NCBI RefSeq assembly: GCF_003385775.1
Contig: NZ_QRDP01000004.1
Span: forward strand, 930,001-994,000
From: Parasphingopyxis lamellibrachiae
Lineage (GTDB): Bacteria; Pseudomonadota; Alphaproteobacteria; Sphingomonadales; Sphingomonadaceae
Direction: 5' to 3'
DNA length: 64,000 bases
Shown one piece after another: positions 1 to 7,821 of this stretch. The notes under the pieces are model-generated. The model was not told the DNA's origin, made no database searches, and was given only the letters and a program-made list of their open reading frames with translations. Each line of letters starts with the position of its first letter. The first letter of the stretch is position 1. The translations under genes and the position numbers were made by a program.

Positions 1-1707
1 GGCTTGCATGCCGATCGCCGAGATCAGCGCGACGAGACCGACGCGCTGCCCCCGTGCCACGCGCTCGAGCTGGCGGGACCAGATATCCTCTTCGTCGATA
101 TTCAGGCCGAATGCGCGATCCGCGTCGCCGATCTCATCGGCATTGAGCAGCCCGAGTCCGGCCAGCGCAGCAGCCAGCAACCGGGCGCGGTGGCGGCCGG
201 CCGCCCCTGCTTCTCCGGCATAATCTTCCAGGCGGGCAAACGAGATCCCGACAACCGGTTGCGGCGCGCCCACGGCGAGCAGAGCCCAGGCATCGCCGCT
301 CTCGTCGTCATCGACAACCGATGCCCAGCGCGCGGCCTGCAAATCGAGGCCAATCGCCATCATCGCAGCGATCAGATCTTGCGCGGCGCCGGCATGATCT
401 CCCACCGGCCGAATTCGCGCCGCCGCCCGGGCAGTCAGGATCAGGCCCGCATAACGGCCATCGACACCATCTTCTTCGGTCCAGAGCGTTTGCATGGCAG
501 CGATGCGTTCGCCCTCGTCCGGCTCGACATAAGCCGTTCGGAGAATATCGGTGGTGGAGCCCGGAATGGCCGTCGGATCGAGCTGCGCCAACAGGGCGCT
601 GTACATCGAAACAAGCGCCTGATTGGAAAGCACGCCCATCACAGTCGCGGTACGTGCCGGCGCTATTCGGGCCGCCAGATCGATGGTAGGCGTCCGCGCC
701 CGCCATGCCGCTACCTGCCGGCCTGCGGTCGCATAGACGGTATCGGGGATTTCCGCGCCAGTGGCGTTGGCGATACCGAATCGCCACGCATTGAGTTGTT
801 CGACGCCCGCCCAGTCGATCGGGATCGCGCTCGAACTGCCGCCGGCATTCACCGCCCGATCTCCGAGCCGCACGTCGAAACCGTTGGTCAGCCCCGCATC
901 GCGGATCCCGGCCATTTGCGTTGTCGCACGTGCGCTTTCGCCGCCGAGCCCGGCGCAAATCGCGTCCGCCATTATCCAAGCCGGAGATTCCGCGCTGCGC
1001 CTGGCTCCCGTAACCAGCGGACAGAATCCCGCCGGATCGACAGCAGCGAGGCTGGTCTGCATTGCAACCGCGTACAGCTTCGGCGTGTGGCGATCACTAT
1101 CGACGCGCTGCACGAGCATGCGCGCTCCATCGACCTCCCCCATCCTGAGCAGCAGCCAGGCCCGTTCGGCTATCCAGTCCGGCGCCACAACCCCATTGGG
1201 TGTCGGCACATGGCTGAGTAGCGCCCGGCGCAGGCTGATATGCATCCATCGCGAGGGGCCCGGCGCATCCAGTTCGCGCATCAGGCGCGAAATATACCGG
1301 CCGTCGGCTCCGGCAAATGCCTCTTCGCCATAACCGCCATTGCCCGGCGTCAGCGGCCCGACCAGCGCAAGCGAGCGGCGCGCCTGAGGCGGCAGTTCAT
1401 ATTCGGGCGGGATATCCTCGAATTCCAGGCTGCCGATATCGAACTCGTCAATATCGCCTTCACCCTGCAGGACGGCTTCGCGGTCGGGCGACGGCGAGAC
1501 CGGGGCCGACGGCGTGGGACCTGCCGGCGCCGATGGTGTCGGAGCAGGGGGCGGAGGCGGCGGGGCCGGCGTGGGCGCGACCGGATCGCCGAACCCCTCC
1601 GGCAAAAGGGATTCAGGCGCATCCTGGCCAAAGGCCGGCACGATCAGCGCATAGACGCTGACGCCGACACCCAATGCCATCAGCGATTTAGTTTTCCAGA
1701 ACTTCAT
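1..1707 (-). CDS. Exported protein of unknown function, cut by the window edge
   Basis: The frame is open from an ATG at 1707 to the window edge, giving 569 codons without a stop, so the C-terminus is missing. The N-terminus (MKFWKTKSL, then a hydrophobic stretch ending AFG-Q near residue 28) reads as a Sec signal peptide. A proline/alanine-rich linker follows at about residues 43-75. The remainder is rich in alanine, leucine and arginine and looks like helical repeats, but I recognise no catalytic motif. It is probably periplasmic. The start overlaps the end of the 45-residue membrane ORF by 20 nt in another frame, which suggests translational coupling. A second ATG at 1680 would still leave a short signal sequence. 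The function is unknown; a solenoid or scaffold protein is only a guess. Confidence 0.7.
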   Translation of the reverse strand, partial: MKFWKTKSLMALGVGVSVYALIVPAFGQDAPESLLPEGFGDPVAPTPAPPPPPPAPTPSAPAGPTPSAPVSPSPDREAVLQGEGDIDEFDIGSLEFEDIPPEYELPPQARRSLALVGPLTPGNGGYGEEAFAGADGRYISRLMRELDAPGPSRWMHISLRRALLSHVPTPNGVVAPDWIAERAWLLLRMGEVDGARMLVQRVDSDRHTPKLYAVAMQTSLAAVDPAGFCPLVTGARRSAESPAWIMADAICAGLGGESARATTQMAGIRDAGLTNGFDVRLGDRAVNAGGSSSAIPIDWAGVEQLNAWRFGIANATGAEIPDTVYATAGRQVAAWRARTPTIDLAARIAPARTATVMGVLSNQALVSMYSALLAQLDPTAIPGSTTDILRTAYVEPDEGERIAAMQTLWTEEDGVDGRYAGLILTARAAARIRPVGDHAGAAQDLIAAMMAIGLDLQAARWASVVDDDESGDAWALLAVGAPQPVVGISFARLEDYAGEAGAAGRHRARLLAAALAGLGLLNADEIGDADRAFGLNIDEEDIWSRQLERVARGQRVGLVALISAIGMQA

Positions 1708-1825
1708 CGGCCACCGGTTCTTCGACAAGCTGGGGTTCGACCTCGGTGTCGATTGTGGAGAGATAATAGACGAAGATCATCAAACCCAGCAAAAATAGGA
1801 GAAAAATCCAAAGCGAGCGCGACAT
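1688..1825 (-). CDS. 45-residue single-pass membrane microprotein
   Basis: This small frame starts MSRSLWIFLL, has one hydrophobic helix (about residues 5-23), and ends in an acidic tail rich in Glu, Val and Pro. That arrangement fits a single-pass inner-membrane protein with a short periplasmic or cytoplasmic acidic tail. Purine-rich sequence (AAGG and GGA) lies just upstream of the ATG. The last 20 nt overlap the start of the exported protein at 1707, so the two are probably co-transcribed and coupled. The gene is divergent from aroK with an 80 nt gap. I do not recognise a family. Coding status rests on the helix-plus-tail composition and the overlap, not on homology. Confidence 0.55.
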   Translation of the reverse strand: MSRSLWIFLLFLLGLMIFVYYLSTIDTEVEPQLVEEPVADEVLEN

Positions 1826-1867
1826 ATCCGTGAGTTACCTTATGATGACCAGCTCTTTTTTGAGCTT

Positions 1868-1895
1868 TTGATACGACCAAGCAGACAGTTTATAC
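1868..1895 (+). promoter_or_regulatory. Putative sigma-70 type promoter of aroKB
   Basis: TTGATA at 1868-1873 and TTATAC at 1890-1895 are separated by 16 nt. Transcription would start near 1902, only a few bases before the aroK ATG at 1906. No Shine-Dalgarno-like purine run precedes that ATG, so the transcript may be leaderless or nearly so. This is a sequence match only. Confidence 0.45.
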
Positions 1896-1905
1896 CCCTA
1901 TTCCC

Positions 1906-2463
1906 ATGACGCCTAGCCCATCCCCGAATTCGTCGCCTACAGCGATAAAATCCCATATCGACAAGCCCATAGTGCTTGTCGGCCTGATGGGTGTCGGCAA
2001 ATCGACGATCGGCCGGCGGCTGGCAAGCAGGCTTGGCATGCCATTCGTCGATTCGGATGACGAGATCGAAGCCGCCGCGGGGATGAAGGTTGGCGAGCTG
2101 TTCGAACATTATGGCGAGGATTATTTCCGCGACGGCGAGCGCCGGGTTATCGCCCGCCTGATAGAAGGGCCGCCGAAGGTCATCGCCACCGGCGGCGGCG
2201 CTTTCGTTCAGGAAGAAACGCGCGAGCTGGTCCTCAAAGTCGCGACAGCTGTGTGGCTCAACGCCGACATAGATGTTCTGGCGGAACGGGTGTCACGGCG
2301 CGATACCCGCCCCCTTGTTCGGGATTTAGACCCCAAGATGGTGCTGACCGAACTCGCCGAAAAGCGTAATCCTTTCTATTCACAGGCCCCGATCCATGTA
2401 CAGAGCGGAGACGGCGCGCATGATGAAACCGTCGACCGCATATTGGAGGCCTTGGCTAAATGA
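1906..2463 (+). CDS. aroK: Shikimate kinase
   Basis: Shikimate kinase phosphorylates shikimate at the 3-hydroxyl using ATP, the fifth step of the chorismate pathway, in the cytoplasm. The 185-residue product has the P-loop GLMGVGKST at residues 26-34, the acidic motif DSDDEIE that binds Mg and shikimate, the ATGGGAF substrate loop, and an arginine-rich lid (SRRDTRPLV). Length is slightly above the usual 165-175 because of a Pro/Ser-rich N-terminal extension of about 18 residues. The ATG at 1906 is the only reasonable start, and it lacks a clear ribosome binding site. The stop overlaps the aroB start by 4 nt (ATGA), so aroK and aroB are translationally coupled. The aroK-aroB pairing is common in proteobacteria. 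Confidence 0.97.
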   Translation: MTPSPSPNSSPTAIKSHIDKPIVLVGLMGVGKSTIGRRLASRLGMPFVDSDDEIEAAAGMKVGELFEHYGEDYFRDGERRVIARLIEGPPKVIATGGGAFVQEETRELVLKVATAVWLNADIDVLAERVSRRDTRPLVRDLDPKMVLTELAEKRNPFYSQAPIHVQSGDGAHDETVDRILEALAK

Positions 2464-3560
2464 CCACCGTCCCTGTCGAGCTGGGCACACGCAGCTATGA
2501 CATCGAGATTGCAGACGGGCTTCTGGACCGTGCAATGAATGTTCTTGCGCCATTTGTGACACGCGAACGCATGGTTGTCGTTACCGACGAGGCTGTCGCC
2601 AAGCGCCAGCTGCCTCGCCTCAAAGCCAGCGTGGACGCCGCCGGGATCACCATTCACCCTATCGTTCTGCCTGCGGGCGAAGGAACGAAAAGCTGGGCCC
2701 AGCTCGAAATGCTGACGGACCAGCTCCTGCAACTCGGTATAGAGCGCGGTGATCATGTCGTGGCGCTGGGTGGCGGCGTCATCGGCGATCTCACGGGTTT
2801 CGCTGCAGCTATCCTCAAACGCGGCTGCGGGTTTGTCCAGATACCCACCACTTTGCTGGCGCAGGTCGACAGCTCGGTCGGCGGAAAAACCGCTATCAAC
2901 AGCAGGGCCGGCAAGAATCTGGTCGGCGCCTTTCATCAACCATCCCTTGTCCTGATTGATCCGTCCGTTCTCGATACCCTGCCGCCACGCGAATTGCGCG
3001 CGGGCTATGCGGAAACGGTCAAATACGGCCTGATCGACGATGCTGATTTTTTCCGTTGGTGTGAAACCCATGGCGCTGATGTGCTCGCCGGCGAGCGCGC
3101 GGCACAGATCGAGGCGATAGAGCGTAGCGTTTCTGCCAAGGCACGCATTGTCGGAGAGGATGAAACGGAGCGCAGCGGCCGGCGCGCCCTGCTCAATCTT
3201 GGGCATACATTCGGCCATGCTCTTGAAGCCGAAACCGGATTTTCCGATGCCCTCCTGCATGGCGAGGCCGTCGCTGCCGGAATCGTTCTCGCTTTCCGCT
3301 ACTCCGCGCATAAGGGGCTATGCAGCGAGGACGATGCGCAGCGTGTATCCACGCATTTCGAAGCTGCCGGGCTGCCTCACGGCCTGTCCAGTGCCGGTGT
3401 TCGCGCCGATGGCAAGCGGCTCGGCGCCCATATGATGCATGACAAGAAGATGGAGGGCGGCACCCTTCCCTTCCTTCTGGCGCGCGGGATCGGCGAGACC
3501 TTTCTCGCCCGCGATGTCGATCTGGAAGATGTAGCCGCGTTCCTGAACAGCGCCGACTAA
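2460..3560 (+). CDS. aroB: 3-dehydroquinate synthase
   Basis: This enzyme converts DAHP to 3-dehydroquinate, the second step of the shikimate pathway, using NAD and a divalent metal. The 366-residue length is normal. The glycine-rich GGGVIGDLTGF segment binds NAD, the KYGLI segment carries an active-site lysine region, and GHTFGHALE holds metal-ligand histidines. The start codon lies inside the aroK stop (4 nt overlap), so the gene is the second of a two-gene operon. It ends 3 nt from the stop of the convergent antiporter gene, with no room for a separate terminator hairpin. Confidence 0.97.
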   Translation: MTTVPVELGTRSYDIEIADGLLDRAMNVLAPFVTRERMVVVTDEAVAKRQLPRLKASVDAAGITIHPIVLPAGEGTKSWAQLEMLTDQLLQLGIERGDHVVALGGGVIGDLTGFAAAILKRGCGFVQIPTTLLAQVDSSVGGKTAINSRAGKNLVGAFHQPSLVLIDPSVLDTLPPRELRAGYAETVKYGLIDDADFFRWCETHGADVLAGERAAQIEAIERSVSAKARIVGEDETERSGRRALLNLGHTFGHALEAETGFSDALLHGEAVAAGIVLAFRYSAHKGLCSEDDAQRVSTHFEAAGLPHGLSSAGVRADGKRLGAHMMHDKKMEGGTLPFLLARGIGETFLARDVDLEDVAAFLNSAD

Positions 3561-3563
3561 GCC

Positions 3564-5381
3564 CTAGTCGCCCGGCTTGTCCGCGCCGTCGAAATCGAGC
3601 GAGTCCGCAGCGCCAAAGCTCATTTCCGATCCCGCATGCAGGCTCCCTTCGGCGCTTTGCATGGCCAGGCGGGTGCAATCGCGTTTGCGATACTCTTCCT
3701 CGACCCGATCGATCAGGCTCTCGTCCAGATCGACAAGCTCCATCGCCTTGCGCGCCATGGCAATCGCCGATTCAAGAACTTCCCTGAAAACTCCGTCGAG
3801 CTGGCCTTGTTCCAGACCGAGAAGATGGCGACGATCGAAAACCCGCGCGAGGATTTTGACGTTCGGAAAGGCCATCCGGACCGCGTCCAGCCTGTGGTTG
3901 TCCAGGTCCGTGCCGTCGTTGCAGAACAGGATTGCGCTGGCATGTTCGGCACCTGCCTCGCGCAACAGATCGACGCGCAGTCCGTCCCCGAAATAGACTT
4001 TGCGTCCAAATTCACCTGACAGGTCGATCTGGTCGGGCTTGGAATCGATCAGGGTCACGGGGATATTGGCCCCTGTCAGCATCTGCGCGACCGTCTGGCC
4101 GAAACGCCCATGTCCCACAACAATTGCCCCGGGTGTCGGAGCATCTTCGGGGCCTTCCATGTCATCGCGGGCGGATGCCCGAACACCGCCGAAACGCTTG
4201 GCAAGGGCCATGAGGAAAGGTGTCGTGGCCATGGACAGGGTGACGACAGCACCGAACAGGCTCGACGCGGCATCGGTCACCAGCAGCGCGCGTTCGGCTT
4301 CGGTAAACAGGACAAAGGCAAACTCACCGCCCTGACTGAGCAGCAGGCCGAGCACGAAAGCCGCCCGTGCCCTGACACCGAAAGCCATCGCCAGACCGAA
4401 AATGATTGCGACTTTTGTGACAACCAGCGCTGCCGCCATCCCGATCACGAATAGCGGCTGTGCAAGCACGACATCGACATCGAGCATCATGCCGACAGCC
4501 AGGAAGAACAGACCCAGCAGGATGGATCGGAACGGATCGACATCCGCTTCGAGTTCGTGGCGATAGGGCGAGTCCGCGAGCATGACGCCGGCGACAAAGG
4601 CGCCGAGCGCCATGGACAGGCCAAGCGAATCCATGAGTGCGGCGGCGGCGAAGACGGTGAACAGGCCGGTTACGATGAACAGTTCGCGCTCTGCAAAGCG
4701 GCCGACCAGCGCCAATAGGGGATTGAGAATGTAACGCCCCGCAACGACGAGCCCGACAATCGCCGCAACCGCATAGATGGCGAGGAGCCAGCCTGGCGGC
4801 GCACCGGGATCGGCAGGTGCGCGAGACAGAACCGCCACCACGGTCAGCAGCGGCACGATCGACAGATCCTGAAACAGCAGGACCGAAAAGGCGCGCTCAC
4901 CCAGCGGCGTATTGAGCCGGCCTTCAGACTGGAGCAGCGGCAGGACCTGTGCCGTCGATGAAAGGCCGAGCGGCAACCCGATGGCGAGAGCGGCGGCGAT
5001 GGTGAGGTTCGTCCCCAGCAGGACCAGTCCGGTCACAGCCAACCCGCACAGGACAACCTGGGAAAGACCCAGCCCGAATATGTCGCGCCGCAGCCTCCAG
5101 AGCCGGGCCGGTGCAAGCTCGAGCCCGACAAGGAACAGGAGGAGCACGATTCCGATCTCGGCCACCGAGAGTATTGATTCGCCGCGACCCACCAGCGCCA
5201 GGCCGAACGGACCGATCGCAATCCCGGCGATCAGATAGCCGAGAACCGCGCCGAGACCGAGGCGTCGGAACAGCAGGACAAAGCCGAGCGATGCCCCCAG
5301 GAGGATGAAACCGTCGAACATCAGTTCGCCGGTGATGCCATGGCCGCCGCCAAGTTCTTCGGCGGCTTTTTCGGCCGCCAT
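3564..5381 (-). CDS. CPA2-family monovalent cation:proton antiporter with RCK domain (KefB-like)
   Basis: The 605-residue product has an N-terminal block of about 400 residues with some twelve hydrophobic helices. An RCK/TrkA-N domain follows, whose Rossmann motif reads GHGRFGQTVAQ near residue 425. This is the architecture of KefB/KefC and related K+/H+ antiporters, which export potassium under electrophile or pH stress. The acidic C-terminal tail lacks a recognisable further domain. The start at 5381 shares one base with the stop of the upstream scaffold-protein gene (TGATG), supporting the long form. MFDGFILLG, about 20 residues in, is an alternative start. The transported ion cannot be decided from sequence. 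Confidence 0.9.
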   Translation of the reverse strand: MAAEKAAEELGGGHGITGELMFDGFILLGASLGFVLLFRRLGLGAVLGYLIAGIAIGPFGLALVGRGESILSVAEIGIVLLLFLVGLELAPARLWRLRRDIFGLGLSQVVLCGLAVTGLVLLGTNLTIAAALAIGLPLGLSSTAQVLPLLQSEGRLNTPLGERAFSVLLFQDLSIVPLLTVVAVLSRAPADPGAPPGWLLAIYAVAAIVGLVVAGRYILNPLLALVGRFAERELFIVTGLFTVFAAAALMDSLGLSMALGAFVAGVMLADSPYRHELEADVDPFRSILLGLFFLAVGMMLDVDVVLAQPLFVIGMAAALVVTKVAIIFGLAMAFGVRARAAFVLGLLLSQGGEFAFVLFTEAERALLVTDAASSLFGAVVTLSMATTPFLMALAKRFGGVRASARDDMEGPEDAPTPGAIVVGHGRFGQTVAQMLTGANIPVTLIDSKPDQIDLSGEFGRKVYFGDGLRVDLLREAGAEHASAILFCNDGTDLDNHRLDAVRMAFPNVKILARVFDRRHLLGLEQGQLDGVFREVLESAIAMARKAMELVDLDESLIDRVEEEYRKRDCTRLAMQSAEGSLHAGSEMSFGAADSLDFDGADKPGD

Positions 5382-5812
5382 CAGACTGAAACCCGGGCTT
5401 GCGCGGCCGCCTCGGCCACTGCCTCGAAGGCCAGCCGGATTGAAGCGTGGCGTGCCTTGTGCGGAATGGCGGGAGCGAAAATTTCCAGCCCCGGCCAGCC
5501 GCCCGGATCGCTGCGCCGGCTTGCGAGAAAATCGGTCAGAGCATCGCGTGCATCGGATAGTTCGGCAAGCGTCCGACCGATCGCATGGCGAGCCATCAGG
5601 GAGGCGGAAGCCTGTCCGAGAGCACAGGCGCGTACCTCCTGCCCCAGTACTGCGACCCGCCCGTCCGGCCCCATTTCGAGATCCACAGTCACGCGGCTGC
5701 CGCAGACAGGCGAACGCTTTTCGACGCTGGCATGGGGCGACGGGAGCCGCACCTGATGCGGAATCTCTACCGCGAGGCGCAGGATCTCAGCGTTGTAGAG
5801 TGCTGCGGACAT
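5381..5812 (-). CDS. IscU/NifU-N-like iron-sulfur scaffold family protein
   Basis: The 143-residue protein matches the small scaffold fold of IscU/SufU. It has CGSRVTVDL around residue 38 (first cysteine region) and ACALGQASASL around residue 62 (second cysteine region). Where the family normally has the third cluster cysteine (pattern R-x-C-x-x-L near the C-terminus), this protein reads RHASIRL, so that cysteine appears to be missing. It may therefore bind a cluster or zinc differently, or serve another role. The stop overlaps the antiporter start by one base, so the two are coupled. Function is inferred from the family only. Confidence 0.75.
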   Translation of the reverse strand: MSAALYNAEILRLAVEIPHQVRLPSPHASVEKRSPVCGSRVTVDLEMGPDGRVAVLGQEVRACALGQASASLMARHAIGRTLAELSDARDALTDFLASRRSDPGGWPGLEIFAPAIPHKARHASIRLAFEAVAEAAAQARVSV

Positions 5813-5879
5813 GAGCCTGATTTAATCGGTTCGGGAATAAATACCAGTGAAGCGGTTATTTGCGAACGAACTGGAAGAT

Positions 5880-6407
5880 TCACTCTGCCGCTGCCGGTTC
5901 GCCGGCGTCCCCCGCTTCGCGCCGCATCTCGACGAAATCGATAATTGCCCGGCCGCTGGCGTTGAGCAGCGGGAAAGTCCGCGAGTCCAACATCCAGTCC
6001 GGTCGCTCGGCATCTCCTCCATAGGCGATATCGGTCGCCAGATTGGCGAGCAGGAAGAGCAAGGTGATCGCGATCAGCCCTTTGACGGCTCCGAACCCGA
6101 AGCCGAGGATCCTGTCGAACGACCCGACCAGCGATTCGCGGACGCCGATGCCCAGTTTACGCCCAATGAAGCGGCTGACGAAAAACACGCCGCCAAAGAG
6201 CAGCGCGAAGGCGAGGATCGGCGCCGCGCCGTCGTCCCCGACTATGCCCGCGAGGAACTCTGTAACCGAGCCGTGAAAAACGCGCAGCGCGATAACGCCG
6301 AATACCCAGGAAAGCAGCGTCAGCACTTCATAGGTGAAACCGCGCATACCGCCGCGGATCGCGCCGCCGACCACAAGAATCAGAACAATAGCATCAAGCG
6401 CAGTCAT
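5880..6407 (-). CDS. cvpA: CvpA family inner-membrane protein
   Basis: This 175-residue protein has four hydrophobic helices and begins with the CvpA pattern, MTALDAIVLILV then a Gly/Arg-rich turn and RGFTYEVLTLLSW. CvpA proteins were named for colicin V production and are linked to envelope homeostasis; their biochemical activity is not settled. The C-terminal ~50 residues are soluble and end in a Glu/Ala tail. It lies 9 nt after radA on the same strand, so the two are probably co-transcribed. Many bacteria place cvpA before purF; that is not the case here. Confidence 0.88.
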   Translation of the reverse strand: MTALDAIVLILVVGGAIRGGMRGFTYEVLTLLSWVFGVIALRVFHGSVTEFLAGIVGDDGAAPILAFALLFGGVFFVSRFIGRKLGIGVRESLVGSFDRILGFGFGAVKGLIAITLLFLLANLATDIAYGGDAERPDWMLDSRTFPLLNASGRAIIDFVEMRREAGDAGEPAAAE

Positions 6408-6416
6408 GCCAGCGCG

Positions 6417-7790
6417 CTAAGCGCGGCCCAGCAAATGGTCAACCAGTGCGCGCAGGGCGGAAAAGCCCTCGAGCGCCATACCGCTTTCCCGGCTCTCGAC
6501 GGAAGCCGGCAGCAACGCTTTGGAAAAGCCGAGTTTCGATGCTTCCCGGAGTCTCAGCCCGGCATGCGAGACGGTGCGCACTTCGCCCGACAGGGATATT
6601 TCTCCGAACGCCACGGTGTCGGCGGCAATCGGTTGTTCGGACAGGGCCGAAATGAGCGCAGCGGCAACCGCAACATCGGCCGCCGGATCGACGACCCGGT
6701 AGCCGCCGGCAACGTTCAGATAGACCTCCGATGTCGCGAAACTCAGCCCGCACCGCGCCTCCAGCACCGCAAGGATCATCGCGAGACGCCCTGAATCCCA
6801 GCCGACGACCGCACGGCGCGGTGTCGCGCCGCTGGCGAGGCGCACCACCAGCGCCTGTATCTCCACCAGTACCGGCCTTGTGCCTTCCAGCGCCGGGAAG
6901 ACCACCGCACCGCTGACATCCTCCTTGCGGCTTGTCAGGAACAGGCTGGAGGGATTGGCGACCTCTTCCAGTCCTTGCTCAGCCATCGCGAACACGCCGA
7001 TCTCGTCGGTACCGCCGAACCGGTTCTTGATCGCCCGCAAAATCCGGTATTGGTGGCTGCGCTCGCCTTCGAAGCTGAGCACGGTATCGACCATGTGCTC
7101 GAGCACGCGCGGCCCCGCGATCGCGCCGTCCTTGGTGACATGGCCGACAAGCACCACCGCCGTTCCCCGCTCTTTGGCAAAACGGATCAGCTCCTGTGCG
7201 GATGCCCGCACCTGACTCACTGTGCCCGGCGCACCCTCGATCAGGTCGCTGTGCATCGTCTGGATTGAATCGATAATCAGCAGAGCGGGCGGTTTGTCGG
7301 CGCCGAGCGTCGTCAGGATATCGCGCACAGAGGTTGCTGCGGCGAGCTTCATCGGCGCATCGCCAAGCCCCAATCGCCGGGCACGCAGGCGGATCTGGTC
7401 GGCCGCCTCCTCGCCCGAGATATAGGTGACGTCATGGCCCGTTTTCGCGACAATCGCGCAGGCCTGGAGCAGCAGCGTCGACTTGCCGATGCCCGGATCG
7501 CCGCCGAGCAAAGTAGCAGAGCCTTCCACAAGTCCGCCGCCCAGGGCCCGGTCGAGTTCCGCAATGCCCGTTTGAATACGATCCGGCAGCGCAATATCGG
7601 CATCCAGCTCGACAAGCGAAACCGCTTTCCCGCCGGATTGCAGGTTATGCTTGGCCTGAAATGGCGTCACGACGCCACCCATATCCTCGACCAGCGTGTT
7701 CCATTCCTTGCAGTCCGCGCACTGGCCCTGCCATTTCGAGGCAACCGACCCGCAGGATTGGCAGACATATCGTTTCTGGGGCTTTGCCAT
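6417..7790 (-). CDS. radA: DNA repair protein RadA (Sms)
   Basis: RadA is a hexameric RecA-like helicase that promotes branch migration during recombinational repair. With the start at 7790 (MAKPQKRY) the protein is 457 residues, the usual size. It shows a C4 zinc finger (C10, C13, C24, C27), a Walker A motif GGDPGIGKST at about 96-105, the RadA-specific KNRFG motif at 254-258, and a C-terminal Lon-protease-like domain. A longer frame reaches 7868, but the extra 26 residues are unrelated to the family. It sits 31 nt downstream of the Mur-ligase gene and 9 nt upstream of cvpA. Confidence 0.96.
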   Translation of the reverse strand: MAKPQKRYVCQSCGSVASKWQGQCADCKEWNTLVEDMGGVVTPFQAKHNLQSGGKAVSLVELDADIALPDRIQTGIAELDRALGGGLVEGSATLLGGDPGIGKSTLLLQACAIVAKTGHDVTYISGEEAADQIRLRARRLGLGDAPMKLAAATSVRDILTTLGADKPPALLIIDSIQTMHSDLIEGAPGTVSQVRASAQELIRFAKERGTAVVLVGHVTKDGAIAGPRVLEHMVDTVLSFEGERSHQYRILRAIKNRFGGTDEIGVFAMAEQGLEEVANPSSLFLTSRKEDVSGAVVFPALEGTRPVLVEIQALVVRLASGATPRRAVVGWDSGRLAMILAVLEARCGLSFATSEVYLNVAGGYRVVDPAADVAVAAALISALSEQPIAADTVAFGEISLSGEVRTVSHAGLRLREASKLGFSKALLPASVESRESGMALEGFSALRALVDHLLGRA

Positions 7791-7821
7791 GGCGCATCCT
7801 AACGAGAACAAAAGGGGAATA

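Noticed and set aside
4-1221. A 405-codon plus-strand open frame at the window start
   Set aside because: The opposite strand has a longer frame with a signal peptide and ordinary composition; this frame is rich in Arg, His and Cys without a motif.
2376-3311. A 311-codon minus-strand frame opposite aroB
   Set aside because: It is antisense to a gene with all family motifs and has no likeness to a protein family.
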